This document shows, piece by piece, positions 51,619 through 60,537 of a stretch of 64,000 nucleotides of DNA. Where the stretch lies: assembly GCA_963803735.1 (NCBI GenBank), contig CAWDNV010000022.1:124001-188000 (forward strand), given 5' to 3'. Position numbers and translations under genes: made by a program. Positions within the stretch are counted from its first letter, which is position 1; the number at the start of each line of letters is the position of its first letter. Source of the stretch: Palsa-189 sp963803735 (GTDB taxonomy: Bacteria; Acidobacteriota; Terriglobia; Acidiferrales; UBA7541). A model generated the notes under the pieces. It saw only the letters and a program-made list of their open reading frames with translations. It made no database searches and was not told the DNA's origin.

Positions 51619-52592
51619 TTGTTTGGGTCAAGCTGACGCAGCCGTTCGGCGGCTTGCTCTGGCATGAGCGCGTTAAAGTAGACTTCCTTGATGCTGTAGG
51701 ACTTGCCGCTCTGCTGGACGATGGGAAGAATCTCGATATGCCAATGAAAATCGTCGGCTAAAGTAGCCCAATATGAGGCGAGCGCTCCCTTTGGATGGAT
51801 GGTGTTTGGCGCGGTGTGGACCACCAGGTGGTAGGATCCCGAAAGCTGGGTAAGACGACGAAGTGTACGGCCCAGAAGCGCGGCCAGATGCCTCATATTT
51901 GACGTTGCGGCGGCTTGTTCGAATAGGTGACTGTGCTTTCGCCCAATCAGCCAGACCTCAAAAGGTACGCGCGAAGCATATGGACAAAAAGCGACGTAAT
52001 CGCCCTGGGAATCGACGATGCGCCGCGCCTGTTTTTCTTCCTGGCGAAGGATGTCGCAGAAAACACATCTTTCTTTCTCTTCGAACCAAGCCATCGCAGA
52101 GCGGAGCTCATAGAGAACACGGCGGGGCACAAAGGTCGTCGCCGTAATCTCCGAATGGGGGTGCTCCCATTCTCCACCGGATAAAGCGCCCCTATTTTCA
52201 AATACCGTGACGTATTTGAATCGCAAATCGCGCTTCAAATCGGCAATGCGCAGCGCATAAGCCTGCAAGACGCGCTCGATTTGTTCGTCGCTCATTCGAG
52301 CAAGGGTCAATTGATGATCGGGCGATTCGATGATGATTTCGTGCGCACCGAGCGGCCTCATGCGATCGTAGATGCCGTCTGGCATTCGGCCCGGCTCGCC
52401 TTCAATACGATAAAGCGGCTGAAAATGGGGAATGACGCGAACCTGGGCGGAGCCGTTTGCGGGCAGCTCCAACAAAGGTTTCACGCTTTGTGAATGATTT
52501 GGGCAGAGGGGACAACCTTCCTGGGCGATCGAATCTTCACGATGGCCCACACGTACCCAACTGCGCGTGATCGGGTCCTTACGAAGTTCCAT
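51615..52592 (-). CDS. galT: galactose-1-phosphate uridylyltransferase
   Basis: 325 residues. HIT-superfamily transferase: zinc-site CPLC near residue 30, NRGALSGGEWEHPHSEITAT with the catalytic HPH, CDILRQE, and C-terminal FHWHIEILPIV. Transfers UMP between UDP-glucose and galactose 1-phosphate; the divergent GalT-like form could act on other sugar 1-phosphates. No galK or galE nearby. Overlaps the YdcF gene, with which it is probably co-transcribed. Confidence 0.87.
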   Translation of the reverse strand: MELRKDPITRSWVRVGHREDSIAQEGCPLCPNHSQSVKPLLELPANGSAQVRVIPHFQPLYRIEGEPGRMPDGIYDRMRPLGAHEIIIESPDHQLTLARMSDEQIERVLQAYALRIADLKRDLRFKYVTVFENRGALSGGEWEHPHSEITATTFVPRRVLYELRSAMAWFEEKERCVFCDILRQEEKQARRIVDSQGDYVAFCPYASRVPFEVWLIGRKHSHLFEQAAATSNMRHLAALLGRTLRRLTQLSGSYHLVVHTAPNTIHPKGALASYWATLADDFHWHIEILPIVQQSGKSYSIKEVYFNALMPEQAAERLRQLDPNK

Positions 52593-52700
52593 ACAGGAAT
52601 TTAAAGGCCGAGCGAAATGCCGTATACATTGTTTTATAACGCCGGGTGCTTGGGGGACGCAAGGATGCAGGATTCGGTGTGAGCGCCGAATCGAGCGAGA

Positions 52701-53156
52701 TCAGCGGACATATCTTGTCGGCGTAGGTCCTTCCTCCAACCGATGGCGGTCCCAAATGGCACCTTCACGGGTGTAGGTGGCCATCTCGAAATCCTGCGTG
52801 AGTTCCAGACAATCCGTGGGACAGGCATCCTCACAAAGGCCGCAAAACATGCAGCGCGACGTATCGTAAGTAAATGTGGTCAAGACTTTGCGCCTGGTGG
52901 CGTCGTCGCGTTGCCAGCCGACTACAATCAGATTTTCCGGGCAGGCTAATGCACAAAGATTGCAGGCAATGCATAGGGTTTCGCTTGTTTCCGGATTGTT
53001 ATTAAGCCGTGGTGCGCCGCGATAGCGTTCCGCGACCATCGGACGCTCGAGTGGATATTGCTCGGTATAGATGTACTTTGGGTTTTGCGACCGGAAAGTG
53101 AGCGACAGACCCTTCCAGAAGTCCACCATAAACATGCGCCGAAGTATTTCGATCAT
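52701..53156 (-). CDS. nuoI: NADH-quinone oxidoreductase subunit I (orphan)
   Basis: 151 residues with two ferredoxin-type [4Fe-4S] motifs, CIACNLCALACP near residue 62 and CMFCGLCEDACP near 101, and the NuoI N-terminus (MVDFWKGLSLTFRSQNPKYI; TEQYPLERP). It carries electrons between the NuoG and NuoB clusters in complex I. No other nuo gene is in the window, so this is either a second copy or a dispersed complex I locus. Confidence 0.92.
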   Translation of the reverse strand: MIEILRRMFMVDFWKGLSLTFRSQNPKYIYTEQYPLERPMVAERYRGAPRLNNNPETSETLCIACNLCALACPENLIVVGWQRDDATRRKVLTTFTYDTSRCMFCGLCEDACPTDCLELTQDFEMATYTREGAIWDRHRLEEGPTPTRYVR

Positions 53157-53336
53157 AAGCGCTTAGTCTGTGGTTTCAGTACCGGTTTGTCAAGGCGCAG
53201 CGGCCCTCGAAGGCTATACTCAGTAGCCTGTTTATTGCACTTTACCCGTGTTGCGGGTTTTACCCGCGTGGGCCAGAGACCCAGGCTGAGATGGTGAGTC
53301 CATCATCATTAGCAGCTCGGATGTTAGAATCACGCG

Positions 53337-53876
53337 ATGGCCACTCCCGAGCAACATCCCCATCTGAACATCCGCCCAGCGCGTGAGGATGACGCGCCAG
53401 CTCTTCGTGAAATTTGTAATGATGCTGTCGAAGACGGACTCGCCACCTTCGACAGCGGCTTGCGTTCGATCGAAGATCAGAAACGCTTGATTGCCGAGGC
53501 GGGGCAAGATGCGAGGCGTCTCTTGCTCGTCGCTGAAGTGCGGAATTTGGTTTGCGGTTTCGTTTCCATTGAGGCTTACGAAGAACGGCTCCACAACGGC
53601 GAGATCGCCGAAATTGTCATATTTGTGCGCCGCTCTTTTCGGAGCTATGGGGTTGGCCGTCAACTGATGCGCGTAGCGCAGACAGAGGCTGGAAGGTTGG
53701 GATACCGCAAGCTCATCGGGCGGGTGCTTTCTGACAACGAGGACAGTTTGCGGCTCTGCAAAGCCAGCGGATGGCGGCTGGTGGGTGTGCACGAAAGACA
53801 TGCCCGGCATGGCAGCCGTTTGCGGGATGTTACCGTTGTTGAGTTGCTACTTCCGACGCTTACTGGGACCGAATAA
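53337..53876 (+). CDS. GNAT-family N-acetyltransferase
   Basis: 179 residues. IRPAREDDAPALREICNDAV at the N-terminus, IAEIVIFVRRSFRSYGVGRQ (acetyl-CoA loop R/QxxGxG/A as RSYGVG), and YRKLIGRVLSDNEDSLRLCK as in the phosphinothricin/amino-acid acetyltransferase group. Substrate unknown. 15 nt before tadA, so likely co-transcribed. Confidence 0.85.
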   Translation: MATPEQHPHLNIRPAREDDAPALREICNDAVEDGLATFDSGLRSIEDQKRLIAEAGQDARRLLLVAEVRNLVCGFVSIEAYEERLHNGEIAEIVIFVRRSFRSYGVGRQLMRVAQTEAGRLGYRKLIGRVLSDNEDSLRLCKASGWRLVGVHERHARHGSRLRDVTVVELLLPTLTGTE

Positions 53877-53891
53877 TGTTGGCGATCTTGA

Positions 53892-54338
53892 ATGGATGAC
53901 CTTGCCTATATGGAACTAGCGCTCGCCGAGGCGCAAGCCGCGGCAGGAAACGGCGAAGTGCCGGTCGGGTGTGTCATCGCGCTTGGGGACCGCGTACTGG
54001 CACGCGCGGGAAACGAGACGATTTCCGCATGCGATCCAAGCGCTCACGCAGAGATCGTCGCGTTGCGGGCTGCGGCCAAATCAGTAGGGAATTACCGTCT
54101 AATTGGCGCCACAGTTTACGTTACGGTCGAGCCGTGCGCGATGTGTGCCGGAGCGATGATTCAGGCGCGAATTGCACGTGTCGTGTACGGGTGCGACGAT
54201 CCGAAAGGCGGTGCGGTGCACAGCTGCTTCGAACTCTTCAGCCATCCTGCGCTGAATCACAGAGTCGAAGTTCTAGGCGGAGTGCTGGCAAACGAATGCG
54301 CAGGGGCAATGCAGACATTTTTTGCCGTTCGGCGATAG
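53892..54338 (+). CDS. tadA: tRNA-specific adenosine deaminase
   Basis: 148 residues. Zinc deaminase signature: PSAHAEIVAL with the HAE catalytic pair and PCAMCAGAMI (PCxxC). Converts A34 to inosine in tRNA-Arg(ACG), which is itself encoded in this window at 37347. The short N-terminus YMELALAEAQAAAGNGEVPV is typical. Ends 51 nt upstream of tRNA-Ser. Confidence 0.95.
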   Translation: MDDLAYMELALAEAQAAAGNGEVPVGCVIALGDRVLARAGNETISACDPSAHAEIVALRAAAKSVGNYRLIGATVYVTVEPCAMCAGAMIQARIARVVYGCDDPKGGAVHSCFELFSHPALNHRVEVLGGVLANECAGAMQTFFAVRR

Positions 54339-54351
54339 CGGATCGCGCGGA

Positions 54352-54380
54352 TTGCTGAAAGCATGTGTCTCCGCTAAAAT
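54352..54380 (+). promoter_or_regulatory. sigma-70 promoter of tRNA-Ser
   Basis: TTGCTG (54352-54357), a 17-nt spacer and TAAAAT (54375-54380), ending 8 nt before the mature tRNA. Confidence 0.55.
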
Positions 54381-54388
54381 TCCCGGTC

Positions 54389-54481
54389 GGAGAGGTGTCT
54401 GAGCGGTTGAAAGAGCCCGCCTCGAAAGCGGGTAGCCTGGCAAAACCGGGCTCGTGGGTTCAAATCCCACCCTCTCCGCCA
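54389..54481 (+). tRNA. tRNA-Ser (anticodon CGA), likely attachment site
   Basis: 93 nt with encoded CCA. Acceptor GGAGAGG pairs with CCTCTCC, the anticodon loop carries CGA (codon UCG), and a long variable arm identifies a serine tRNA. A tyrosine recombinase gene begins 85 nt downstream on the same strand, the usual arrangement when an element has integrated at the tRNA 3' end. A second copy of the 3' end was not found before 64000. Confidence 0.96.
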
Positions 54482-54565
54482 TCTTATTTTTACCTAGTAA
54501 ATCGGTACTATTTACGCTCTGCTACTGCCGTGCTACTGTTTTCCTCGATTTATTTGGAGGAATCC

Positions 54566-55762
54566 GTGGCGAGCGTCTACTTCAGGATCAAGGACGGCGG
54601 GACCTGGCGCTACAGGGCCATTGGCCGAGGTAGACCTCCTAAAGGCGCTAAATTCCACGTCCGCTACACCGACGTTCGCAAAAAGCAAACCTGGAGCCAG
54701 CCCTACGATACAGTCGAAGAGGCCCAGGAAGCCGCCGCCAACATTGGGACTATTCTTGATGCTCAGGCGCGTGGGCTAACCGTAGCCGAGGCCGCCAACG
54801 CCTCAAACGTCAACCGCAAGACCGTCAAAACCGCAGTCGAGGAATTCCTCAACTTCAATCGTGGCCTGCGACCCAGGAGTGTCCAGGCTTATACGACTGG
54901 CGTGACAGAATTCCTGAAGTGCCTGCCAAGTTCAGTTCGATTCATCGACGAGGCTGCCACAACAAAAGCCCTGGATGGCTACAAAGCCGCACTGGAGAAA
55001 CAGGGCTATGCGCCAAAGACCATCCACAACCGGCTGCTGATTGTCTGCTTCTTGCTGAAACACTTTGCAAAAGAGACCGGCGTCACCTACCCGACGAAAC
55101 TCGTCAAAATGCCCCGGCTTCAGAAGGTGACCGCCAAGCCGTACTCCTCCGAAGAACTGAAGAAACTATTCGGGGCAATGGACCCCGAGGAATATATCCG
55201 CTATCTGTTCTTCGTTCATTCCGGCTGCCGCGAGCAAGAGGTTCAATACGCGGAGTGGGATGACATCGATTTTGAAGAAGGCACGTACACGGTCAGGCCG
55301 AAGAACGATGTTGGATTCGTGCCGAAGTCTTTCGAAGAGCGCGCCGTGCCGCTGACGAGCGAGCTGCTCGACTTGCTCAGGGCTCGCAAGAAGAGCGCAA
55401 CAAGTCGATGGATATTCACGAATGAGAACGGAGATCCTGAAGGGCATTTCCTCCGAAAATTTAAAGTGATAGCAAAGCGGGCGGGATTGAATTGCGGCCA
55501 GTGCGAGACGGAAATAGCTGAAGGCAAATACCACCAGCATAAGAAGGTCAAGGTCTCATGCGCGGATCGGCCCGTTTGCGAAAAGCATTACCTACATCGG
55601 CTCCGTAAGACGGCTGCAACACGATGGCTGCGGAACGGAATCAACCTCCTCGATATCCAAAACTGGCTGGGGCACAAGTCTTTGGAGACGACGCAGATTT
55701 ACCTTGGCTATTCCAAGACTTCGAGCAACAGAGCGAAGGTGGACGCCGCTGGAAAATTCTAG
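54566..55762 (+). CDS. tyrosine recombinase/integrase with a zinc-knuckle insert
   Basis: 398 residues. The frame stays open back to 54365 across tRNA-Ser, but GTG at 54566 (MASVYFRIKDGG) has GGAGG 5 nt upstream and is the true start. SAM-like N-domain about residues 90-180; catalytic domain with Arg in HSGCREQEVQYAEWDD, HRLRKTAATRWLRNG (HxxR), LGHKSLETT and the Tyr in TQIYLGY. Between the Arg and HxxR lies a Cys-rich insert, CGQC ... CADRPVC, that probably binds zinc. Acts in site-specific integration at tRNA-Ser. Confidence 0.93.
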   Translation: MASVYFRIKDGGTWRYRAIGRGRPPKGAKFHVRYTDVRKKQTWSQPYDTVEEAQEAAANIGTILDAQARGLTVAEAANASNVNRKTVKTAVEEFLNFNRGLRPRSVQAYTTGVTEFLKCLPSSVRFIDEAATTKALDGYKAALEKQGYAPKTIHNRLLIVCFLLKHFAKETGVTYPTKLVKMPRLQKVTAKPYSSEELKKLFGAMDPEEYIRYLFFVHSGCREQEVQYAEWDDIDFEEGTYTVRPKNDVGFVPKSFEERAVPLTSELLDLLRARKKSATSRWIFTNENGDPEGHFLRKFKVIAKRAGLNCGQCETEIAEGKYHQHKKVKVSCADRPVCEKHYLHRLRKTAATRWLRNGINLLDIQNWLGHKSLETTQIYLGYSKTSSNRAKVDAAGKF

Positions 55763-55926
55763 GTGACCGACCGAAAAAATTCTCAGCTCGGATTACCCCG
55801 CGTGTTTTTGCCGAAAAAAACTATCCGCTTGACACTGTTTGCATCGCGTGTTGAACTCAGGTGAAAGTGTGGTTAAATCCGTTTCAGAGACCCTTGAAAG
55901 CTTATAGCCTTGCAGGAGGCACCGAG

Positions 55927-57339
55927 ATGAAGGCCATCCGGAAATCCTTGCAGTTCGGCCCCTTTGGTGCAGTTTTGGCGGCGGTCATGGCTATGATCGC
56001 GATCATGGCGACGGCAACTGCGCTCCGTGCACAGGCGCCGGCCAGCGTGGCTACGACTGAGCGACAGGTCACGTTTGCCAAGGACGTCGCCCCCATTCTG
56101 CAAGCGAAGTGTCAGGATTGCCACCGCGCCGGCGGAATGGCCCCAATGTCTCTGGTGACGTTCGACGAAACGCGCCCGTGGGTCAGGGCTATCAAGCAGC
56201 GTGTGGAGACGCGCATGATGCCGCCATGGCACATCGACAAGACTGTAGGAGTCCAGCGTTTCCAGAATGATATCTCCCTCAGCGATGACCAAATCGCCAC
56301 CATCGTGCACTGGGTGGATGAAGGTGCGCCGCTCGGAAATCTCAAGGACATGCCTCCAGCCAAGCAGTGGTCGGACGATAACGGCTGGAAACTCACCAAA
56401 CAATTTGGGCCGCCTGACCTTGTAGTTAAGTCCGAACCCTACACCATGCCCGCACATGGTCAAGACGTATGGTGGAAACCGCTGACCGAGGTGCCACTGA
56501 CTGAGCCGCGCTGGGTGCGCGCTGTCGAGATTCGTCCCTCTACCCCTGCAGGCCGCCGGATCACTCATCATGTTCTGGCTCGCCTGCAACAGGATGAACC
56601 GGACCTTCGGTCGAGTTTGTTTACCCCTGCTGATGCCAGCAATGACGGGCCCGGACTTTTGATGGAATGGGCGATCGGCAAGAACTACGATGTTTACCGG
56701 CCGAATACAGGCAAGTTGCTGCTGCCAGGGGCAAATATTTGGTGGGAACTCCACCTGCACGCCGCTGGCGAGGAGATTACAAGCCAGGCGGAACTCGCCA
56801 TCTATCTTTATCCCAAGGGACAAGAACCGAAATATCGAACCTACCTAATGTCCTACAATTCAACGCCGGTTGCGGACGGACATGCGGTTCTGGATATTCC
56901 GCCTAATACGGTCACTGAGACGCAAGCTTTTCACGTATTGAGACAGCCCGCTATCCTCGAAAACTTCCAGCCGCACATGCATCTTCGCGGGAAAGCGATG
57001 TCCATGGAAGCGATCTTGCCAGACGGGACCACGCAAATGCTCAGCTACGTCGACAAATTCAATTTTAATTGGATGACGAACTATATCTATGCCGATGACG
57101 CGGCACCCGTGCTGCCAGCAGGTACGGTTCTACACATTACCGCCTGGCATGACAACACTGTGAACAACCCGAACAATCCGGCTCCGAACCAGTGGGTTGG
57201 CTGGGGCGAACGCACCGTTGACGAAATGGCGCACGCGTGGGTGAACGTGACCTTCATTACCGACGACGATTATCAGACGTGGCTCAAAAATAAGAAGTCA
57301 CAGCAACTTGCATCCTCGGCCGTGTCGGCATCGCGATAA
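55927..57339 (+). CDS. exported haem c / copper monooxygenase-like fusion
   Basis: 470 residues from the ATG at 55927, which has AGGAGG 8 nt upstream; the ATG at 55861 lacks one. A signal/anchor (residues 10-35) precedes a single haem c site CQDCH near 62 in a planctomycete/PSD1-like cytochrome (VTFAKDVAPILQAKCQDCHR). Residues 180-450 resemble the copper type II ascorbate-dependent monooxygenase fold, with His pairs in ITHHVLARL, ELHLHAAGEE and QPHMHLRGKAM. A haem domain could replace ascorbate as electron donor. The following secreted gene is in the same operon. Confidence 0.78.
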   Translation: MKAIRKSLQFGPFGAVLAAVMAMIAIMATATALRAQAPASVATTERQVTFAKDVAPILQAKCQDCHRAGGMAPMSLVTFDETRPWVRAIKQRVETRMMPPWHIDKTVGVQRFQNDISLSDDQIATIVHWVDEGAPLGNLKDMPPAKQWSDDNGWKLTKQFGPPDLVVKSEPYTMPAHGQDVWWKPLTEVPLTEPRWVRAVEIRPSTPAGRRITHHVLARLQQDEPDLRSSLFTPADASNDGPGLLMEWAIGKNYDVYRPNTGKLLLPGANIWWELHLHAAGEEITSQAELAIYLYPKGQEPKYRTYLMSYNSTPVADGHAVLDIPPNTVTETQAFHVLRQPAILENFQPHMHLRGKAMSMEAILPDGTTQMLSYVDKFNFNWMTNYIYADDAAPVLPAGTVLHITAWHDNTVNNPNNPAPNQWVGWGERTVDEMAHAWVNVTFITDDDYQTWLKNKKSQQLASSAVSASR

Positions 57340-57369
57340 GCAGTCCATCCGAGTTTCTGGATCGGAAAT

Positions 57370-58227
57370 ATGAAAGTTCAGCGTTTGATGCTTATAAGTC
57401 TATTGCCGACCATCGCATTGGGAACTGCTGCACTCCTCCGCGCTCAAAAGTTGCCCTCGGAGCCTCTGCATGACGCCGGGCAGGGCATTACCGGCGCCTT
57501 TGAAGGCTGGTTTCAGAATCAAGACGGCAGCTTTTGTATTCTGCTCGGTTATTACAACCGTAATCAGAAGCAAGAGCTGGATATTCCTATCGGGCCCAAC
57601 AACCGCATCGACCCGGGCGATCCAGACGAAGGCCAGCCCACGCACTTCCTTCCTGGGCGGCAATGGGGCGTCTTCGTCATAACCGTGCCCAAGGATTTTG
57701 GCAGCAACAAACTTATCTGGACGCTCGTGGCCAATGGTCAGACTGCGGTTATTCCTGCCAACTTGGATCCTCTCTGGGAGATTTCCCCTTTCCTCGATGC
57801 CACTGGAATGACGCCGCCGTCGATCAGCTTTGAAGGGAGCGCTTCTGTGCGCGGTCCCCGTCAGATCAGCACCTCGCTTTCCACTACTGCGGCGAATCCG
57901 CTGACGCTGAAGGTACGGGTCTCCGACGAAGCGAAGATTCCTCCAGGAATGCAGCGCCCCAAGATCCCTCCCGTGATCCTCACCTGGAGCAAATTTCGCG
58001 GACCAGGTGTGGTGACGTTCACTAATGCCAAGCCCCCGGTCGAAGAAGCAGCGAGTGATACCGCACCGCCGACGGCCTACACTGGCGTTGCGGCCACGAC
58101 GGCCACCTTCAGCGAGCCTGGAGAGTACGTTTTGCGTGTCGTGGCTAACAATTGGTCGGCAGTGGGCGTAGGGGGGTTCCCGTGTTGCTGGACCAATGCT
58201 GAGGTGAGGGTCTCCGTCAAGCCTTGA
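57370..58227 (+). CDS. secreted protein of unknown function linked to the monooxygenase-like gene
   Basis: 285 residues, 30 nt after the haem/copper gene. Signal peptide ending LLRAQ. The mature part is rich in beta structure: GAFEGWFQNQDGSFCILLGY, PIGPNNRIDPGDPDEGQPTH, FLPGRQWGVFVITVPKDFG, and an Ig-like C-terminal half ending YVLRVVANNWSAVG. A CC pair near the C-terminus (GFPCCWTN) could bind metal or form a disulfide. No named family recognised. Confidence 0.7.
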   Translation: MKVQRLMLISLLPTIALGTAALLRAQKLPSEPLHDAGQGITGAFEGWFQNQDGSFCILLGYYNRNQKQELDIPIGPNNRIDPGDPDEGQPTHFLPGRQWGVFVITVPKDFGSNKLIWTLVANGQTAVIPANLDPLWEISPFLDATGMTPPSISFEGSASVRGPRQISTSLSTTAANPLTLKVRVSDEAKIPPGMQRPKIPPVILTWSKFRGPGVVTFTNAKPPVEEAASDTAPPTAYTGVAATTATFSEPGEYVLRVVANNWSAVGVGGFPCCWTNAEVRVSVKP

Positions 58228-58378
58228 GCGGGCTTCGCGCCTAGCACCAGATTTCGTCTTGTTCCAGCCGACCGTTACCAACTCTTGCAGTTCCACTCGC
58301 CGCATTTGCAAATCCTGACGAAGCCATTGACGCAATTAAGGCGAAACTCGCGCAATCTGGTTTTGCGGGCTGTGCAGA

Positions 58379-58540
58379 GTGACGCGGCGACAGCGTGCAG
58401 GAGTCGCGGCGGTGGCCATCGCTCCGGTGACGGTCGCTGACCTCGCTTTGATTGGGTGCAACTGCTCAGGCGCGGCCTGGACCATCGAGATTTTCACGGC
58501 CATTGTGTTCGCGTCTTGGGTTGTAGCGAGCACACGGTAG
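58379..58540 (+). CDS. possible 53-residue membrane peptide
   Basis: GTG at 58379; 53 codons with a hydrophobic segment (WTIEIFTAIVFASWVVAS), a Cys pair in LIGCNCSG and GC-rich third positions. The start overlaps (GTGA) the stop of an upstream open frame (58245-58382, ending AKLAQSGFAGCAE) that has no start codon. Possible remnant pair in an otherwise gene-free 430-nt gap. Confidence 0.3.
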   Translation: MTRRQRAGVAAVAIAPVTVADLALIGCNCSGAAWTIEIFTAIVFASWVVASTR

Positions 58541-58659
58541 CCTCCCGAACCATTCCTGTGCAGAACCGTGCGTCATGGACGCACCTGCACCACAGTACAG
58601 TTTTCACTTTAGCCACACACTCAACCGCCGCACATCTAATCTGCGACACTTGAACCAGG

Positions 58660-59775
58660 ATGCCACCTCGACTCTTCTGTGTATTCTTGTCACTTGTGTG
58701 CTCCTTAGTCGCCCTCGCTCAGGGCGGAGTGCCAGCGCCGAGAACGGCCCCAGCGACGGTGAGCGCACGACAGGGCGAAGCCATTGTCGCCGCCTTATGG
58801 ACACGTGAGCGACGAGGTAGGCCAAGTCCCGATTGTTCGCATCTGGTTCACGAAGTCTACGCAATAGCAGGGCTCCGTTACCCCTATACGGATTCTTTTG
58901 ACTTATATGCCGGGATGGAGAATTTTGTCCGGGTCACAAGGCCACAGCCTGGCGACTTAGTGGTTTGGCGCGGGCACGTGGGCGTCGTCATCAACCCCAC
59001 TGACCATTCTTTCTACAGTTCTCTGCGGTCGGGCTTAGGCACCGACTTTTACGATGCGCCCTATTGGAAGGCTCGGGGCCCGGCACGCTTTTACCGCTAT
59101 GTTGGGGCAGCAAGGGTTACTCTCGTGCAGCAGCGAGCAGCACAGACTCTGAAGGAGTCGGTGAAAGTTATCTCAGTGCCCGACGAAGGTTCACCAGAAA
59201 GCCCTTCGACGTTGGCGGACGCGACAGAACCACACTCCGACAGGGCTACCCCTGCGGAAGAAAGCTACGACTCACCCTCAATCGACTCCTCCGTCGAAAT
59301 TCCGTCGAGCATCCTCGTGGCCACAGCACGGAACCTTCCCACCAATGAGGATGTGGCCGAGGCTGTCTCGGAATTGAACAACGCCGCCGCCAGCGCTTTG
59401 CGGGGACAGGATTTAGCACAGTTGAGTCGAAAAATAGTCATCTACGACGAACTCGCGGTCCAGCACGTGGACGGAAAAGGTCAACGCGGTTCAGCCAAAA
59501 TCCGAATCGATTCTCGGGTTGCGCTCACTGGCCAGCACATCGAGCGCAACCGGCGCCACGAAGAAGTTCGCTGGAAACTCGTTCGCACTACTGAGGGCTG
59601 GGAAGTACTGGCACAGCCAGACTGCGTCTACGTGCCACGTGATGTGGCTGTCCATCAACTGGCAACCCGGCTCGCTTTGCTAACTCAAGATGCGGGCGTC
59701 ACACAAACGAATTCAAATCCGTCGGAGCAGGCCCAAATTATTCGCGTGTTGAGCACTTTGGTGGATGGAATGTAA
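58660..59775 (+). CDS. exported NlpC/P60-like protein
   Basis: 371 residues with a signal peptide (LFCVFLSLVCSLVALAQ). The N-domain has SPDCSHLVHEVYAIAG with the catalytic Cys, QPGDLVVWRGHVGVVI with the His, and the following FYSSLRSGLGTDFY, the layout of cell-wall cysteine peptidases (NlpC/P60). A Ser/Pro/Glu-rich linker (about 180-220) leads to a C-terminal nuclear-transport-factor-like or stalk domain of unknown role (residues 225-371). Likely trims peptidoglycan or a related amide. Confidence 0.7.
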   Translation: MPPRLFCVFLSLVCSLVALAQGGVPAPRTAPATVSARQGEAIVAALWTRERRGRPSPDCSHLVHEVYAIAGLRYPYTDSFDLYAGMENFVRVTRPQPGDLVVWRGHVGVVINPTDHSFYSSLRSGLGTDFYDAPYWKARGPARFYRYVGAARVTLVQQRAAQTLKESVKVISVPDEGSPESPSTLADATEPHSDRATPAEESYDSPSIDSSVEIPSSILVATARNLPTNEDVAEAVSELNNAAASALRGQDLAQLSRKIVIYDELAVQHVDGKGQRGSAKIRIDSRVALTGQHIERNRRHEEVRWKLVRTTEGWEVLAQPDCVYVPRDVAVHQLATRLALLTQDAGVTQTNSNPSEQAQIIRVLSTLVDGM

Positions 59776-59849
59776 ATGGGCCAACAGCCCTCGTCAGAGC
59801 GATTCCCGGCACCTGAAACGTCACTTTAAGATAATTTCCATTTGGCTGG

Positions 59850-59984
59850 TTAGGGAGCAGTCGCCGTAGCCCAATTCCCGTCCGTGCTGATGGATAGATC
59901 GCGCCACTGATTGATCTGCTCCTGGCGTGTCTTGATCGCCGTCGTTGCCATTTCCACAGCATCTGAGCCCGCGACAAAAGACAC
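59850..59984 (-). CDS. possible 44-residue protein or gene remnant
   Basis: GTG at 59984 opens a frame containing GSDAVEMATTAIKTRQEQIN followed by QWRDLSISTDGNWATATAP, which reads like protein, whereas the overlapping longer frame does not. The upstream frame is closed by a TGA. It may be the 3' end of a decayed gene. Confidence 0.3.
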   Translation of the reverse strand: MSFVAGSDAVEMATTAIKTRQEQINQWRDLSISTDGNWATATAP

Positions 59985-60059
59985 AGCGGGTTCTCAACAT
60001 CTGCCAAGTGAACGATTACAGCCGCCAACCTGGTTGGATCGCCCGCCTGTTGCCGACTT

Positions 60060-60344
60060 TCACGAGTCTCCAACAAAATCCTGATCTGCCATAAGCCGAT
60101 CTGCACAATTTCCGCAAATCAATGTGGTGTTCGCTACTAAAGCCTCTTCGCCAGGTTCGGCACAGACGGCGCAAACCATGATTCCGGCTTCTCCGTCCTT
60201 CGATGGCGTGCGTTCCGTTGCCTCTTCAAAAAGAGAAATTGGCTCACCATTCATAATGTGAACACAAGCAAGATAGTCACGAGTTGCTTGAGCGTGGTGT
60301 TCGCAACTAAGTCTTGGCTTAATGGTTTTAGGCTTTCTTGTCAT
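60060..60344 (-). CDS. small zinc-ribbon-like protein
   Basis: 94 residues from the ATG at 60344, which has GGAGGGG 6 nt upstream; the GTG at 60404 is less likely. SCEHH with ACVH, then VCAVCAEPGEE and LICGNCADRLM give two CX2C knuckles. Short basic N-terminus. Possibly a zinc-binding regulator; no family recognised. Confidence 0.6.
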   Translation of the reverse strand: MTRKPKTIKPRLSCEHHAQATRDYLACVHIMNGEPISLFEEATERTPSKDGEAGIMVCAVCAEPGEEALVANTTLICGNCADRLMADQDFVGDS

Positions 60345-60537
60345 GGTTTGCCCCTCCGTCCTTCGATGCGTTCGCAGAGGGAAGCGAATGATGATTCCGC
60401 TCACGTCGTTCTAGTATGACGCTGAGCTGTGGAATACAACCGTACGTGTATTGTACGGACAACCCTTCTTTGCATACTCAATATAGGCTGGCCGCACCGG
60501 TTATCCTCCGTTGTCGGCGTTTCAGAGTTGGGGCCAA

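Noticed and set aside
54365..54565. Integrase start at 54365
   Set aside because: That frame reads through tRNA-Ser and has no ribosome site; the GTG at 54566 with GGAGG is clearly better.
59915..59930. In-frame TGA after TGT as a possible selenocysteine codon
   Set aside because: The upstream frame has no start or family match and the downstream GTG offers a simpler reading.
59738..60106. 122-residue minus-strand ORF
   Set aside because: Its Arg-rich composition is unlike protein, and a different frame in the same DNA (59850-59984) reads better.
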